64,000 nucleotides of DNA from Lutjanus erythropterus (lineage: Eukaryota; Chordata; Actinopteri; Lutjaniformes; Lutjanidae): positions 30,182,388-30,246,387 of the forward strand of contig CM034597.1 of NCBI GenBank assembly GCA_020091685.1, in the 5' to 3' direction. This document shows, piece after piece, positions 25,166 through 36,200 of this stretch; the first letter of the stretch is position 1, and each line of letters starts with the position of its first letter. The translations under genes and the position numbers were made by a program. The notes under the pieces are model-generated. The model did not search any database. It was given only the letters and a program-made list of their open reading frames with translations, and had not been told where the DNA came from.

Positions 25166-25437
25166 GAGGGAGAGAGAGACAGCGAGAGAGAGAGAGAGAG
25201 AGGGTCGGGCTACTTTTCTGACGACACACCAACAGTCGTCAACCTGTGGATAGGGCGGGCGGGCGCGCACGGTGCTCTGCTGTCTCCTCTGCCACCCTCT
25301 CTCTCCCCTCTGCCACCGAGCCCGACATGCAGGACGCATGAACTGGGAACGGGTGCCGGTTCGATTCCCCAACGGAGGCGGAGAGGAGCCGAAAAGTTGA
25401 GCGGGGAGGGGGGTCGTGCGCCATCCGTCCCCGCTTC
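24600..25437 (+). promoter_or_regulatory. adcy1: Presumed adcy1 promoter and 5' leader
   Basis: This is the non-coding stretch directly upstream of adcy1 exon 1. CpG density rises sharply after about 25020 and stays high through exon 1, as in a CpG-island promoter. I cannot place the transcription start from sequence alone. It holds an interrupted TG tract (24861-24925), a (CA)34 run (25095-25162) and a (GA)n run (about 25169-25201). The leader near the start codon has two small upstream ORFs: 25326-25340 (four codons) and 25338-25400 (20 codons), which overlap as ATGA. Both end before the adcy1 start. Confidence 0.6.
25095..25201. repeat. Promoter-proximal (CA)34 plus (GA)n microsatellite
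   Basis: A pure CA run at 25095-25162 is followed after a short spacer by GAGAGAGACAGCGAGAGAGA-type sequence. It lies 236-343 bp upstream of the adcy1 start codon, so it falls in the leader or core promoter depending on the true transcription start. Confidence 0.95.
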
Positions 25438-26052
25438 ATGAATGGCCCGAACATGGAGGAGGTGCCATTCGAAAGAGTCAAGACCCGGCGGAGAAAGGGT
25501 CACTGCCCGGCCGGTGCACCGCTGGGCGCCATCGCCTGCGAGGACGAGTTCAACAGCCAGGAGCTGGAGGCTCTCTTCCAGAACTACAACCTGAAGCTGG
25601 AGCAGACCGCCACCCTCAAGGCGCTGGCGGTGCTCATCGTGGCCGCGTCGTCGCTGTCCCTGGTGGAGCTGCTCTCCAGCCCGCGTCTCACCTTGTCCAA
25701 GGGCTCCTACCCGGTGCACTGCGTGGTCTTCCTGTCGCTGTTCATCGTCACCAACGTCAAATACCTGCAGGTGACGCAGCTGCAGCAGATCGCGAAGCTG
25801 GCGCTGCTCTTCAGCTTCACCTTTGCGCTGCTCTGCTGCCCCTTCCCGCTGGCGCTCGGCACGTCGGAGCTGGTGAGCGCCGGAGCCCCCGAGCAAGGCG
25901 TGTGGCAGCTCATGCTGGTCACCCTCGTGGCTTACGTGCTGCTGCCGGTGCGGACGCTGCTGGCGGTGCTGTTCGGGGTCATGCTGGCCGCGTCCCACTT
26001 CATTGTCATAGCGACGTCGGTCACAGGGAGGAAACAAAGGCTGTGGAGACCG
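25438..26052 (+). CDS. adcy1: adcy1 exon 1: N-terminus and membrane helices 1-5
   Basis: The exon encodes residues 1-205. It holds a basic N-terminus (VKTRRRKG), the conserved [20 protein letters not shown] segment, then hydrophobic helices at about 60-80, 91-107, 119-138, 154-171 and 173-193, ending in [24 protein letters not shown] and [11 protein letters not shown] are close to mammalian ADCY1. Donor GTAAGA follows at 26053, phase 0. I use the first in-frame ATG (25438), but its context (TTCATGA) is weak. Met6 at 25453 (AACATGG) has A at -3 and G at +4 and may be the main start. The exon is GC-rich, and long frames on the other strand are composition shadows. Confidence 0.95.
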
Positions 26053-29000
26053 GTAAGAGCTGCACCTGCACGCCAGTCATCCAACTTTTCACTTAAACCT
26101 GCATCACACCAAACAGGTAGCGGGTTCAGCCTCCAAATCACCCAAAAACTACAAATACCTGAGCAGCTGTTCCAGTCTAGGAGGCTGTGGCTGAACTGGG
26201 AGGCTCCCAGTTGGGGTCTGACGTATGGATTAGGGTTCTTACAGGTGCTGGAAATCCTTGAATTTTAGTGTGATGTTTTCAAGAGCTTAGATTTTGGATA
26301 AATTGCTTGAAATCGTAATTGCATCACTCTGTGGCTGAGTAGTAGTTCTCTATTTAGATAAAGAAATAAAACAAGGCAGAGAGTGAACATGAAGACGACT
26401 CCGCTTGAGCCTGACTTGCAACAATAACTAATTTAATATGACGAGGAAATGAAATGGGGCCTCATCATTGTGACCATATATATGTATATAAAAAAGTGAT
26501 TTACCACAGCTGAAAGGTGCCGAAAAAGCTGCAGGAACCATGGTGAAGTGGTGCTGAGAAACAGCATGCGTATTCAGGAAAGAAAAGGGTTAAAGTGAGT
26601 GATCGATCTGAGTTCCAGGATGCTGTAGTTTGTAAAAAACTGGAGCAGAAAGTTTGAGATTTTGCGCAGCGCCAGTGCTGAAGCAGAGAGGAGCTGTCCA
26701 GCTGCTGGTGCTGAAACTGGATCCTGCAGAGACACACAACTCAGTGCTGATCCCTCACTGGTGCCTGACACACAGACTGAAGCGGCAAATTTAGTGTTTA
26801 GGATTAGTTTTCCTCTCATCATCAAAGGGGCAGTTCACCCCCAAATCAAAAATACACATTGTCTCCCTGAACTGTAGTGCTATTTATCGATCAATGTATT
26901 TTTTGGTGTAAGCTGCAGAGTAGAAAAGAGAGTAGTTCCGGCAGATTCTACTTGCAGAAAGAAAGTAGTTCCTACATGAAACTGCTCACAACAGAAATAA
27001 GAAGAGAGAAGGCTGATATCTCCAAGACTCTGCAACTCCCACCAAAAAATCTGGATGGATAAACAGCACTAAAGGCCAGACTGTTCCTTTAACATTTTTT
27101 TTCTTTTAACAAGCCAACAGAATACGCTGATGCACACTCATCCCCACCAAAAGAATAATACTGACTCATTATCACAGAGGTCAAGAGGTCACAGAGGTGT
27201 AGTTTACTAAGAAGCCTATTTCTGAGTGAGGATAAAACATGTACCTTTTGAAACAGTTTTTTGGACAGAGTTCCGTATAAACTGTGATTTTAGTTAAAGT
27301 TACAACAAGGAACTTTTTTATTTTGTTATTTTGGAGCCCCCTGTGGACAAGAGTGATAGTGTTTCCACCGTAAAAGCCACAAAATATAATGTCAAAAAGA
27401 AAATTTTCTAAATAAAAATCTCCCCCAGCTTCTTTTCAATGTACTACCCACTGTAAACTAGTGGCAGGCATTAAGAATAACTGTAGAAAAAAGCAGATCT
27501 TCTCACTGACAGTCTTGTTTGCTTTTGTGGGTCATACAGAGACATCAGTATTAAACTGAGACTGTTTCATGACCAACTTCTTGCAGTGGCTTTAACACGT
27601 GCAAATCTAACTGCGACAACCTCAGCCAGACAAAACCTCAGGGACCCCTGAGGGGGACCCGGACCCCAGGCTGCGAACCACTGCTCTCAGACAGTAGATG
27701 ATGATGATTATTTTTTATTATTGATTATCTGTCCATTATTTTCTCAACTAATTGATTATTTATTTGGTCAGAAAATAGTGTTAAAATCTGCAATGATGTC
27801 CACAAATGTCTTGTTTTGTCCACAGTAGAGTTCTGCACTGAGTCAGGTACCCGACAGGTGACCCACAAAAATGTGTCATTTTTGACAAGTGGGACAATTT
27901 TGAAAGGGTTTTCACTTTTTCCCCTCAATCATGTTGGGAAAATAAATTTTAAAGATCAATCTTTTATTAACAGGACAGATGCCTAGAGATTCAATTTTTT
28001 ATTAAAAGTAAACGTCAACTCCAGCGATGGAAAATGTGACGGAGTTGACGTCTTACAGAGTTGACATGTTGCACATCTGATAGCAACATTTAATGAACCT
28101 GTTGTAAAAGAGAAAGTTTACCAGTGCTTGAGCAGTGTTCCCGCCTTTTTTAAACCAGGAAGTGAGACAGGGGTCTTTAGGGTACAGCTGACTCTTTTTA
28201 TGCCTGATTTCATGTTTTTGTTCAAATCTGAGTTCCAAGTTGACAGAAATCTGGGACACAACTTTAAAGGGCCAACATTTTTATTTAAAAAATCAATTTT
28301 AGAGCAAAGATGATTATAACAGCAACTGAACGCATTTTTTTTAAAACACACTGTTTGAAGTTGTGACTTCTTGTCTGGGTTGAGGTTGTTTTCTGGCACA
28401 GAGCAAATTCAGAAATTAAAAAGAACTGAAAGCAAACCAAAATATTTCATGAATGACATATATTATATAGATATAAATTCTTAAAGATCAAATGTTCAGC
28501 AAAAACCTTGAATTAGAGGATTGGTGTAAATATTTATTAATTTATTTATTTTTAATTTTTATTTTTTTTGGTAGGACATGAATTGTCCCAGTTCTCAAGA
28601 ACAGGTGTTATAGGAGTTTGACAGGTAAGGGATAATGCTCAGTGAGCAGGTCATTATTGTGAAATAAATGAAGACAGGACTAGAATCATCCTGAAGGGTT
28701 TATTTCACAGTAATGACCTGCTCACTGTACATTATCCTGCTCGTTACAAGTTAATGTACCAAGAAAAGCAACTATTTGGCACAAAATAAACATTTTAAAA
28801 TTATTTTATTGATTTAAAAATGATTTTATTGTTTCTCCAAAGCCTATGATCAACACTGTGTCCACAGCAACGGTCTGTTATACAGAAATAACAGACCTTA
28901 GAATGCTGTAATTGACCGATCAGAATCAATAAACTTTGAGTTGCATTCAGTGGTGGAAAGAGAACTGAAATTGTACTCAATTAAAAGAGTAATTAATTAA

Positions 29001-30206
29001 ATTAATTACTCTATTAAAAATTACTATTTAACTATTAATGTTTAATGCATTAACTGCAGGTATTCAACTAAAAGGAGTTTCTGTTTCTCCAAATTTTCAG
29101 TCTAAATTTAAAAAGACTGTGCCTCCTGCAGCGTTTTTTGTTTATTAATCTATATGTCATGGTTTCATTGGTGCTATAAAAATACAGATGAAAGGTTTGG
29201 ATATTAATTCAAATTGTAGGCTACCTGTTAATGAATTATTTTTAAAGTAACCAGTGTAATGAATACTTAAAGCTACTACAGGTTGGATTTTCCATGAAAT
29301 CAGATGAAACAAGTCTGTGTTTACATTTTTTAAGCCAAAGTTATAGTGAGTAGTATGTTAGCCATTTAAAAAAAAGGCGGAGATTTTTATTTAGATAATT
29401 TTTATTTTTGACATTATATTTTGTGGCTTTTGTGGTGTGTTTTTCCACAGGGGCCTCAAAAATCAACAAAATATGACAGTATCTTTAAGTCCGAGTAAAA
29501 TTACATCTCATCCCTCTCAATAACCTCTCATTACCAGATACAGTTCAACTTAAAGGTGATCCTTTTTCTATTTTATATTTAGAGGCCTTAAGAGGTGAAA
29601 TTACCCAGCAATTTACTAGAAAAACAGTAGATATCAGAGAAAAGTCTGAAAAAAAAACAACTTTATGCTGCAGGTGTCCAAACTCCCTGGTTGGGAACCG
29701 CTGCACCAGTCAGAAGTGTTTCGCTCATCAGTTACAGTCTGATCCTCAGTGAAGTTTTATTTATGAGGTTTTCTGGTCACCATGAAGCGTAAATGTATCA
29801 TCCATCTGGCTGTGTTGGATTAAAGCATTTTATTTGACCTTTCACCTCTGACCTTTTAGGAATCGACAGCACAGAGTGACTGCAGCGTTCATCCTCCAAA
29901 TCAAATGTTCAACACGATCAATAGTCTCTGATCATTAACCAATAATGCACTTTGTCTGTCAGCTGGTTCCCTGTACAGTTTTCTGTTCTTTAAGTCACAC
30001 CTACGATTCATGTAATCACTGTGCTGACCTTGATTTCTGCCATTCAATCCAGCCTGTGGATTAATCAAGGATTGTGAAGTCTAATCTAGCCCGGCTGTAT
30101 GATTACACACAGAGACGCACATATGGACACGTGTGTTCCTCTACGCTCACATGCACATACAGTGTGGTAGATGCTGCCAGCTTTGTCTGACAAGTCTGTT
30201 CTTGTC

Positions 30207-30251
<45 letters not shown>

Positions 30252-33200
30252 CTGGTGGCCAACGCGGTGCTGTTCACCAGCGTCAACTTGTCGGGGGTGT
30301 TTGTGAGGATTCTCACTGAGCGTACCCAGAGGAAAGTCTTCTTGCAAGCCCGCAACTGCATCGAGGAGCGGCTGAGACTGGAGGATGAGAACGAGAAACA
30401 GGTGAGGCGTGAAGCTGCACACACACACACAAAAATAATGCACAGATGGATTGAAAATGAGAGCAAGAAGATGAAGAAATGCAACCACACCTCATGTTGT
30501 ATGTTCATGAAGTCTTCACAGCCTCTTGAGAAGTTTTTTTTAAGGTTTCAGGTGCCAATGTGTTCTAACAACCTGCCCACAGGCACGCAGTAACTATGAC
30601 AGCGGCTATTTAAGGAAAGAACAATTACTGTGGCACATGCACCAGCGCCACACATTCCACCCCCTCTGTGCACACCTACATGTAGCGATTTAACAAAGGA
30701 GCAATCAGGCAACTTTAACACACAGAAACACTTTGTTATGTGCCGCACCCTCCCCACCCGCCATGTGCACAAAAACCCACCTACACCAGTTGTTAAATAG
30801 AGAATTAATTATCCCGTGTATGTAATGCGCGTCTATACACGTCTCACCTTCCTTATGCACAACATTCCCAAGCGCACACGCGCACTTAGCACCTGTGCTT
30901 TGTAGATTAGATGATGATATGCTGTGTTTTCCCCAGCAGTAACAGGCTCCCTTCTGACAGGTAATTACACAAGCAGATTGCTTTCATGGCCTCCCTACTC
31001 CAGTAAAGGTCACAGTTTATCTGGGTGAGTGAAACACACACAGACCCCTGATTGGGATCTATCAACAGCCAGCCAACAGCCCGCCACCAGGCTGCCGCTC
31101 ATGTCGTCCACGAACAAAAGTCTTAGATTTGAATTTCGACCATCAAACAGGTCTCTGGTTATCACTCGGGTGTTTGCTCGGGTTTTTGCTGTGAGCCGGA
31201 TCCATAGGTTGTATTGATCCCTGAACGTGTGTAGGGCTATGTGCTGTACATCCAGGTGGTACAATTGACTTCTCAGGTCAATAGCAATCTCAGAATCCAG
31301 AGACAATGCGTAGATTCATTTAGGTACATGTCAAAAATACATCCCCTGTTCCAAAGTGCTCGTATCTAAATAACTTGGCCAGTATAACTGCAACTAAACA
31401 ATCAACAACACAAGGTTAACTTACTCTTCTGAACCTTTGAACTGTATCTTAATTTGGAGATGAAATGTCCTCAGTCGTCATGGAGATTCATCTGCTGACA
31501 TGCGAGCTCAGTAGCTGTTACAGCTTCTTCCAAAAATTTTTTAGGACTCTGAATTTAACTATCAACGTTCACTCTTGACCTCGGAAGCAGGACAACAAAG
31601 GAAGTCCCCCGTCAAGGTCTACTTACTATCTTTTTTCTGGACTTTCAGCAGCTATTGAGCTTGTACTTCAGCAGATCCATCCCTGTAAAAATCAAAAAAA
31701 CAACAACAAAGGGACTCATAAAACAAAAAACACAGACTTCGGCTTCTTCCAAAGGATTTTTAGTACTTTGAATTTGAGCATCAACGTTCATTCTTGACTT
31801 TGGAAATTGTACAACAAAAAAAAGTCCCTTCACAGTGTCCACTTGCTATCTTTTTCTGGACTTTCAGCAGCTATTAAGCACATGTATTCAAAGAGGAGTA
31901 CCTCAAACAAACTCCAAGAAGCGCTCCAATCCAAATATTTTTTGAGATCCATCACAATGACAACCAAGTAAACTCCATCTGTCGATCAAGATTGTGTGTT
32001 ACGGATGAAAGATCCAAGAAAAAGGTCTTTTGTGCAACTTGAACATGCAAAAACTAAAATACACCCCCTGTCCCCCTAAAGTCCTCAGACCTTAACAACA
32101 GCAAAACAAACCCAACTCAAGGTGCTCTTACTAGCTTTTTGTAGACCTTTAAACTGTATCACACAGACTTAATTTTTAGGTGAAACTTCTTGGAGAGTCA
32201 TCTGTTGACGTACTAGCTCGGTGGCTGTTTTGGCTTCTTCCAAAGCATTTTTAGAAGATTAAATTTAAGCATCAGGTTCATTCCTGAGCCTTCTCCATTT
32301 TCAAGGTCCACTTACTATTTTCTGGACATCAGCTATGTGAGTGTCTATTTCAACAGATCCATCATCATAAAAATCAAAAAACAACAAAGGCCATCTTTTA
32401 AAACAGTAAAAATAAATTTATTGTCATGGTATGGTCATGTTAGATCTTAAAACTCCAAGCCTTCAAAGGAAATAAAGGTATATATATCCCTATCCAAAGA
32501 AGAGAACCTCAAACAAAATCAATGTGAGTCCAGAAAGCGCTCCTACCCAAATATTTTTTAAGATCCATCACCATGACAACTAAGCAAACTCCATCTGTCG
32601 ATGAAGACTGTGTCTTGGATTGGTCATTTGTGCAACTTGAACCGTATCACACAGTCTTCATTTGCAGATGAAACTTCTTGGAGACTCATATGAGCTGAGT
32701 AGCTGTTTTGGCTTCTTCCAAATAATTTTTTGGGACATTTTTTAAGCACCAGCATTCTTCACACTTCTCCCTTCTTAAGGTCCACTGCAAGGCACTCTTA
32801 AAAAACAAAAATATGCCTTTACTGTCATGTCATGGTCACGTTAAACCTTAAAACTCTGACGCATTTCAGCATCAATCTTTTGAGAGTGCTTTGGAGTTTT
32901 TGTGACTTTTGTAACACATGTATCCTCATTCAAAGAAGAGCACCTAAAACAAACTTGGTGTCATGGATTGGTTGTTTGTGCAACTTGAACATGCAAAAAC
33001 ACAGTAAAATACACCCCCAGACCCAGAGTCTTCAGACCTAAACAACAAAACAAGTTGGCCAGAATAACTGCAACAAAACAAACCCAACACAAGGTTCACT
33101 TACAACGTTCATTCCTCACCCATCTCCCTTTCAAGGTCCACTTACTATCTTTTTACCTGAACTTTTAGCAATCATTGAACTTGTACTGCAACAGATTCAT

Positions 33201-36200
33201 GTCCATAAAAACCACAAAAGCTGCAAGGCACTCTTAAAACAATAAACATGCCTTTACTGTCATGTCATGGTCATGTTAGATCTTAAAATTCTTATGCATT
33301 TCGGCATCAATCCTTAAAGGCAATATATACATTTTCATAGTTTCAGAATACAGTGCGTTGGGGGGGGGGTGTTTTTGTGACTTTTGTGTGCGCATGTATC
33401 CTTACCCAAAGAGCACCTCAAACAAACCCAGTTTGAGTCCAGGAAGTGCTCCTACCCAAATATTTTTTAAGATCCATCTCCATGACAACTAAGCAAACTC
33501 CATCTGTTGATGAAGTTTGTGTCGCCAAAGCATTTTTAGGACTTTTGGTGCGATCACATGGGGTCGTGTTTACCATGTTTACAAGATCACAGCATTAGAA
33601 TTCAAGCATCAACGCTGGAAACAGTACAACAAAAAAGTCCCTTCTCAAGGTTCACTTACCATCTTTTTTTCTGGACTTTCAGCAGCTATTGAGCTTCTAC
33701 TTCAACAGACCTATCACTCCAGCACTGTCGTTTAAAACAGTAAAAATACCTTTGTTGTCTTTGCATGGTCATCTTAAACGTTAAAACTCTCACGTGGTTT
33801 GGCATCAAGCTTTGAAGGCAATAAAGGCATTTTTATGGTTTTAGGAGACACTGCCTTGGAATTTTAGTGATTTTTGTGTACGCATGTAGCCTTAACCAAA
33901 GAAGGCTTCACAATGTCTGTGTGTTTTTCTGGACTTTCAGCAGCTATTGAGCACATATAGCCTTATCCAAAGAAGAGCACCTGAAACAAGCTCAATTTGA
34001 GTCCAGGAAGCGCTCCTACCCAAATATTTTTTGAGAACTATCACCATGACAACTAAGCAAACTCCATCTGTTGATCAAGATTGTGTGTTATGGGTGAAAG
34101 ATCCAAGAAAAGAGTTCTATGTTTGCCTTGAACATGCAAAAACATAAAATACATCCCTTGTTCTACAGTCCTCAGACCTAAATGAGTGCAACAAAACAAA
34201 CCCAACACAAGGTTAACTTGCTTTTCTGAACCTTTAGGCCCACGTAAGTGCACTCCATATTTAAACAACCTTTTCTGATGGGAAACCAATGTCATTTTAC
34301 TTTGCAGAACACTGGAGTTGCTGGTCTACGAAGTAAACAAAAGAACAAGTCCTCATGACATATTTGACTCAGTCAATCATTCAGGTGTAAAGTACGTACA
34401 ACACGTACCTAACAACTTAAAGACATAGAATCACAGACATGACCAAATCAATACGTTGAATTCCAACTTAAAAATTTTCATTTTTAACAGGTCCGAAGTC
34501 TCACAATATCCCACTGTCTTGACCACAAGCGGGTCACATGGATTTTTCACTCGTACATCTCATGCAACAGAAATGGTTTCTTTTTTATCAGTGCAGCTGT
34601 CTGCACCATCCTCTAATCTTTTTTTTTTTTTTTTTTAAAGGTGTTGGAAATGTATTTTATCCACATTTTGTAACATACTGTGGGTGGAGCAGAGTGAGCT
34701 CCAGAGCCAGACCACAGCTGTGGTTTGATCTCCCTTCACTTGACCCAGCAGCTGGTAGACAATACATGGGGACTTCTTGGACTTTTTCTGCAGTGTTTTC
34801 ATAGGCAAACTGTACATTTACTGCCACCAGACAACTTCACTGCTAAACTTTAACCCCTTTGCTCTGATTTCCAATACCTGTCTGCTCTGTGTTTAGCCAC
34901 TGGCTCCTCCTTTTCTCATCCATACTCAGGGTGTGAACACACACAAACACACACACACACTGCAGTGCCTATGCAACATGTTGTTCAAAAAAAGATTTGA
35001 AATATTCACATGTATTGAAAGAAAACTGAACAGAAAGTTTAGCTGGACGCTTTGAAATGCACAGACAATATGGAGCTTTATAGACAGATCCTTCAATGTG
35101 GCATAGACACTTCACGTCACGTGTGTCTAGACAACACAAACAAACTACCTGATCGAGGCACGACACGTTGGATTCTTTGGTTTCAAATTGTTATAATTTT
35201 ACGGGAATTTCCCCGTCTTGTTAATCTGTAGGACAGGAAATCTTTGTGTAAATGTGAGAGAAAGCGAGCCTGTGGTTCATTAATAAACCACTACGAGGAG
35301 AGCCGTAGTCAAACAGAGCACACAGTGAATTAAACCCAGGACAGATCAGAGAAATGGGAATCTTTGATGTGCAATTACAACATGTTCAGAGAAGAGAAAT
35401 GGAAGCGATTAATAAAGCAGGTGAATTAATTCTTCTATTAAAACAACCACATCTTCACACTTTGGTTATTTTTACACCTGACACGCATGTGCATGAGTGC
35501 AAAAACACAAGCGCATATGGACAAGCACACACTGACACACACTTTCACACACACGGCCTTCATCGATAAGTGCGATGGCTGTTTCTAAAAGCTGCTCTCC
35601 ACTTGAGTTTTGTATTCACAGGTGAGCAGCAGTTGTGTGAATGGATGTATAATGTGAAACAGCGTCTGTGGGAGACACAGGAGAGCCCTGACTGCTTTTA
35701 TAACCCTGTCTCTCAACAGCCATTCAGCAGAGCAGCCTGATGATTCATTGTGCATTCACAACCGTTTGACATCCTGCCGGTGCTGTACTTTGTGCCGCTG
35801 CAACTGAGACGATTCACAAACAAAAACACGCTGATCTGTGTGGATAGATGCTACTCCAGGCTGCTGCTCAGCTGATTCATTGATTTGACAGAAAATAAAT
35901 TGACAGCTTCGATCATCTGTGAACCCTTCAAATTTTCAAATAGCTTCTCAAACGTGAAGATTCAGCCCAGGCAAACATGCAGCGTGCATCTTTTAGACAG
36001 CGAGACAAAAAGTTAAGCTGTGTCAGTCAGGAGGGTAAATGGGATTGTAGTGTGTCTTGATTTTGATGCAGAAGGTTGTGAAATTGTGAAAATTCATTGA
36101 TTTGCATAATGTGCAAATGTGTCGAAATTCTGCGCAAGACATCAGCATCATCTTGTTTACTTTCTGTCAGCACCCAAACATGATGTGAGGATTATCAACA

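Larger units (their letters stand above)
26053..30251 (+). other. adcy1: adcy1 intron 1
   Basis: This 4.2-kb intron has a GTAAGA donor and a TGTGCAG acceptor. It carries a shortened TTAA MITE family 2 copy (about 26823-27092), a fragment of TTAA family 3 at 27294-27425, a GGGCTGCAAC-family fragment (27690-27830), a palindromic element (about 28610-28740) and a complete small TTAA element (29267-29488). It ends in a (TG)20 run. No other exon is supported. Confidence 0.85.

Noticed and set aside
24749-25441. 230-codon + strand open frame over the adcy1 leader
   Set aside because: It reads through TG, CA and GA repeats in low-complexity sequence, has no recognisable domain, and ends within the adcy1 start codon. 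It is most likely a chance frame.
25210-26037. 275-codon - strand open frame opposite exon 1
   Set aside because: It is a composition shadow of the GC-rich adcy1 exon 1. The product is Gln/Arg/Glu-rich with no family resemblance.
30101-30600. Antisense 140- and 113-codon frames over exon 2
   Set aside because: They include the TG/CA tract as Thr-His runs and are shadows of the real exon on the + strand.
31640-33960. Possible LTR-type or other coding mobile element behind the intron 2 array
   Set aside because: I see no paired long terminal repeats, no polymerase or structural coding, and no frame shared between units.
31330-34240. Regularly spaced repeats that might suggest a CRISPR-like array
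   Set aside because: The units are hundreds of bases long, degenerate and lie inside a vertebrate intron. There is no short direct-repeat and spacer pattern.
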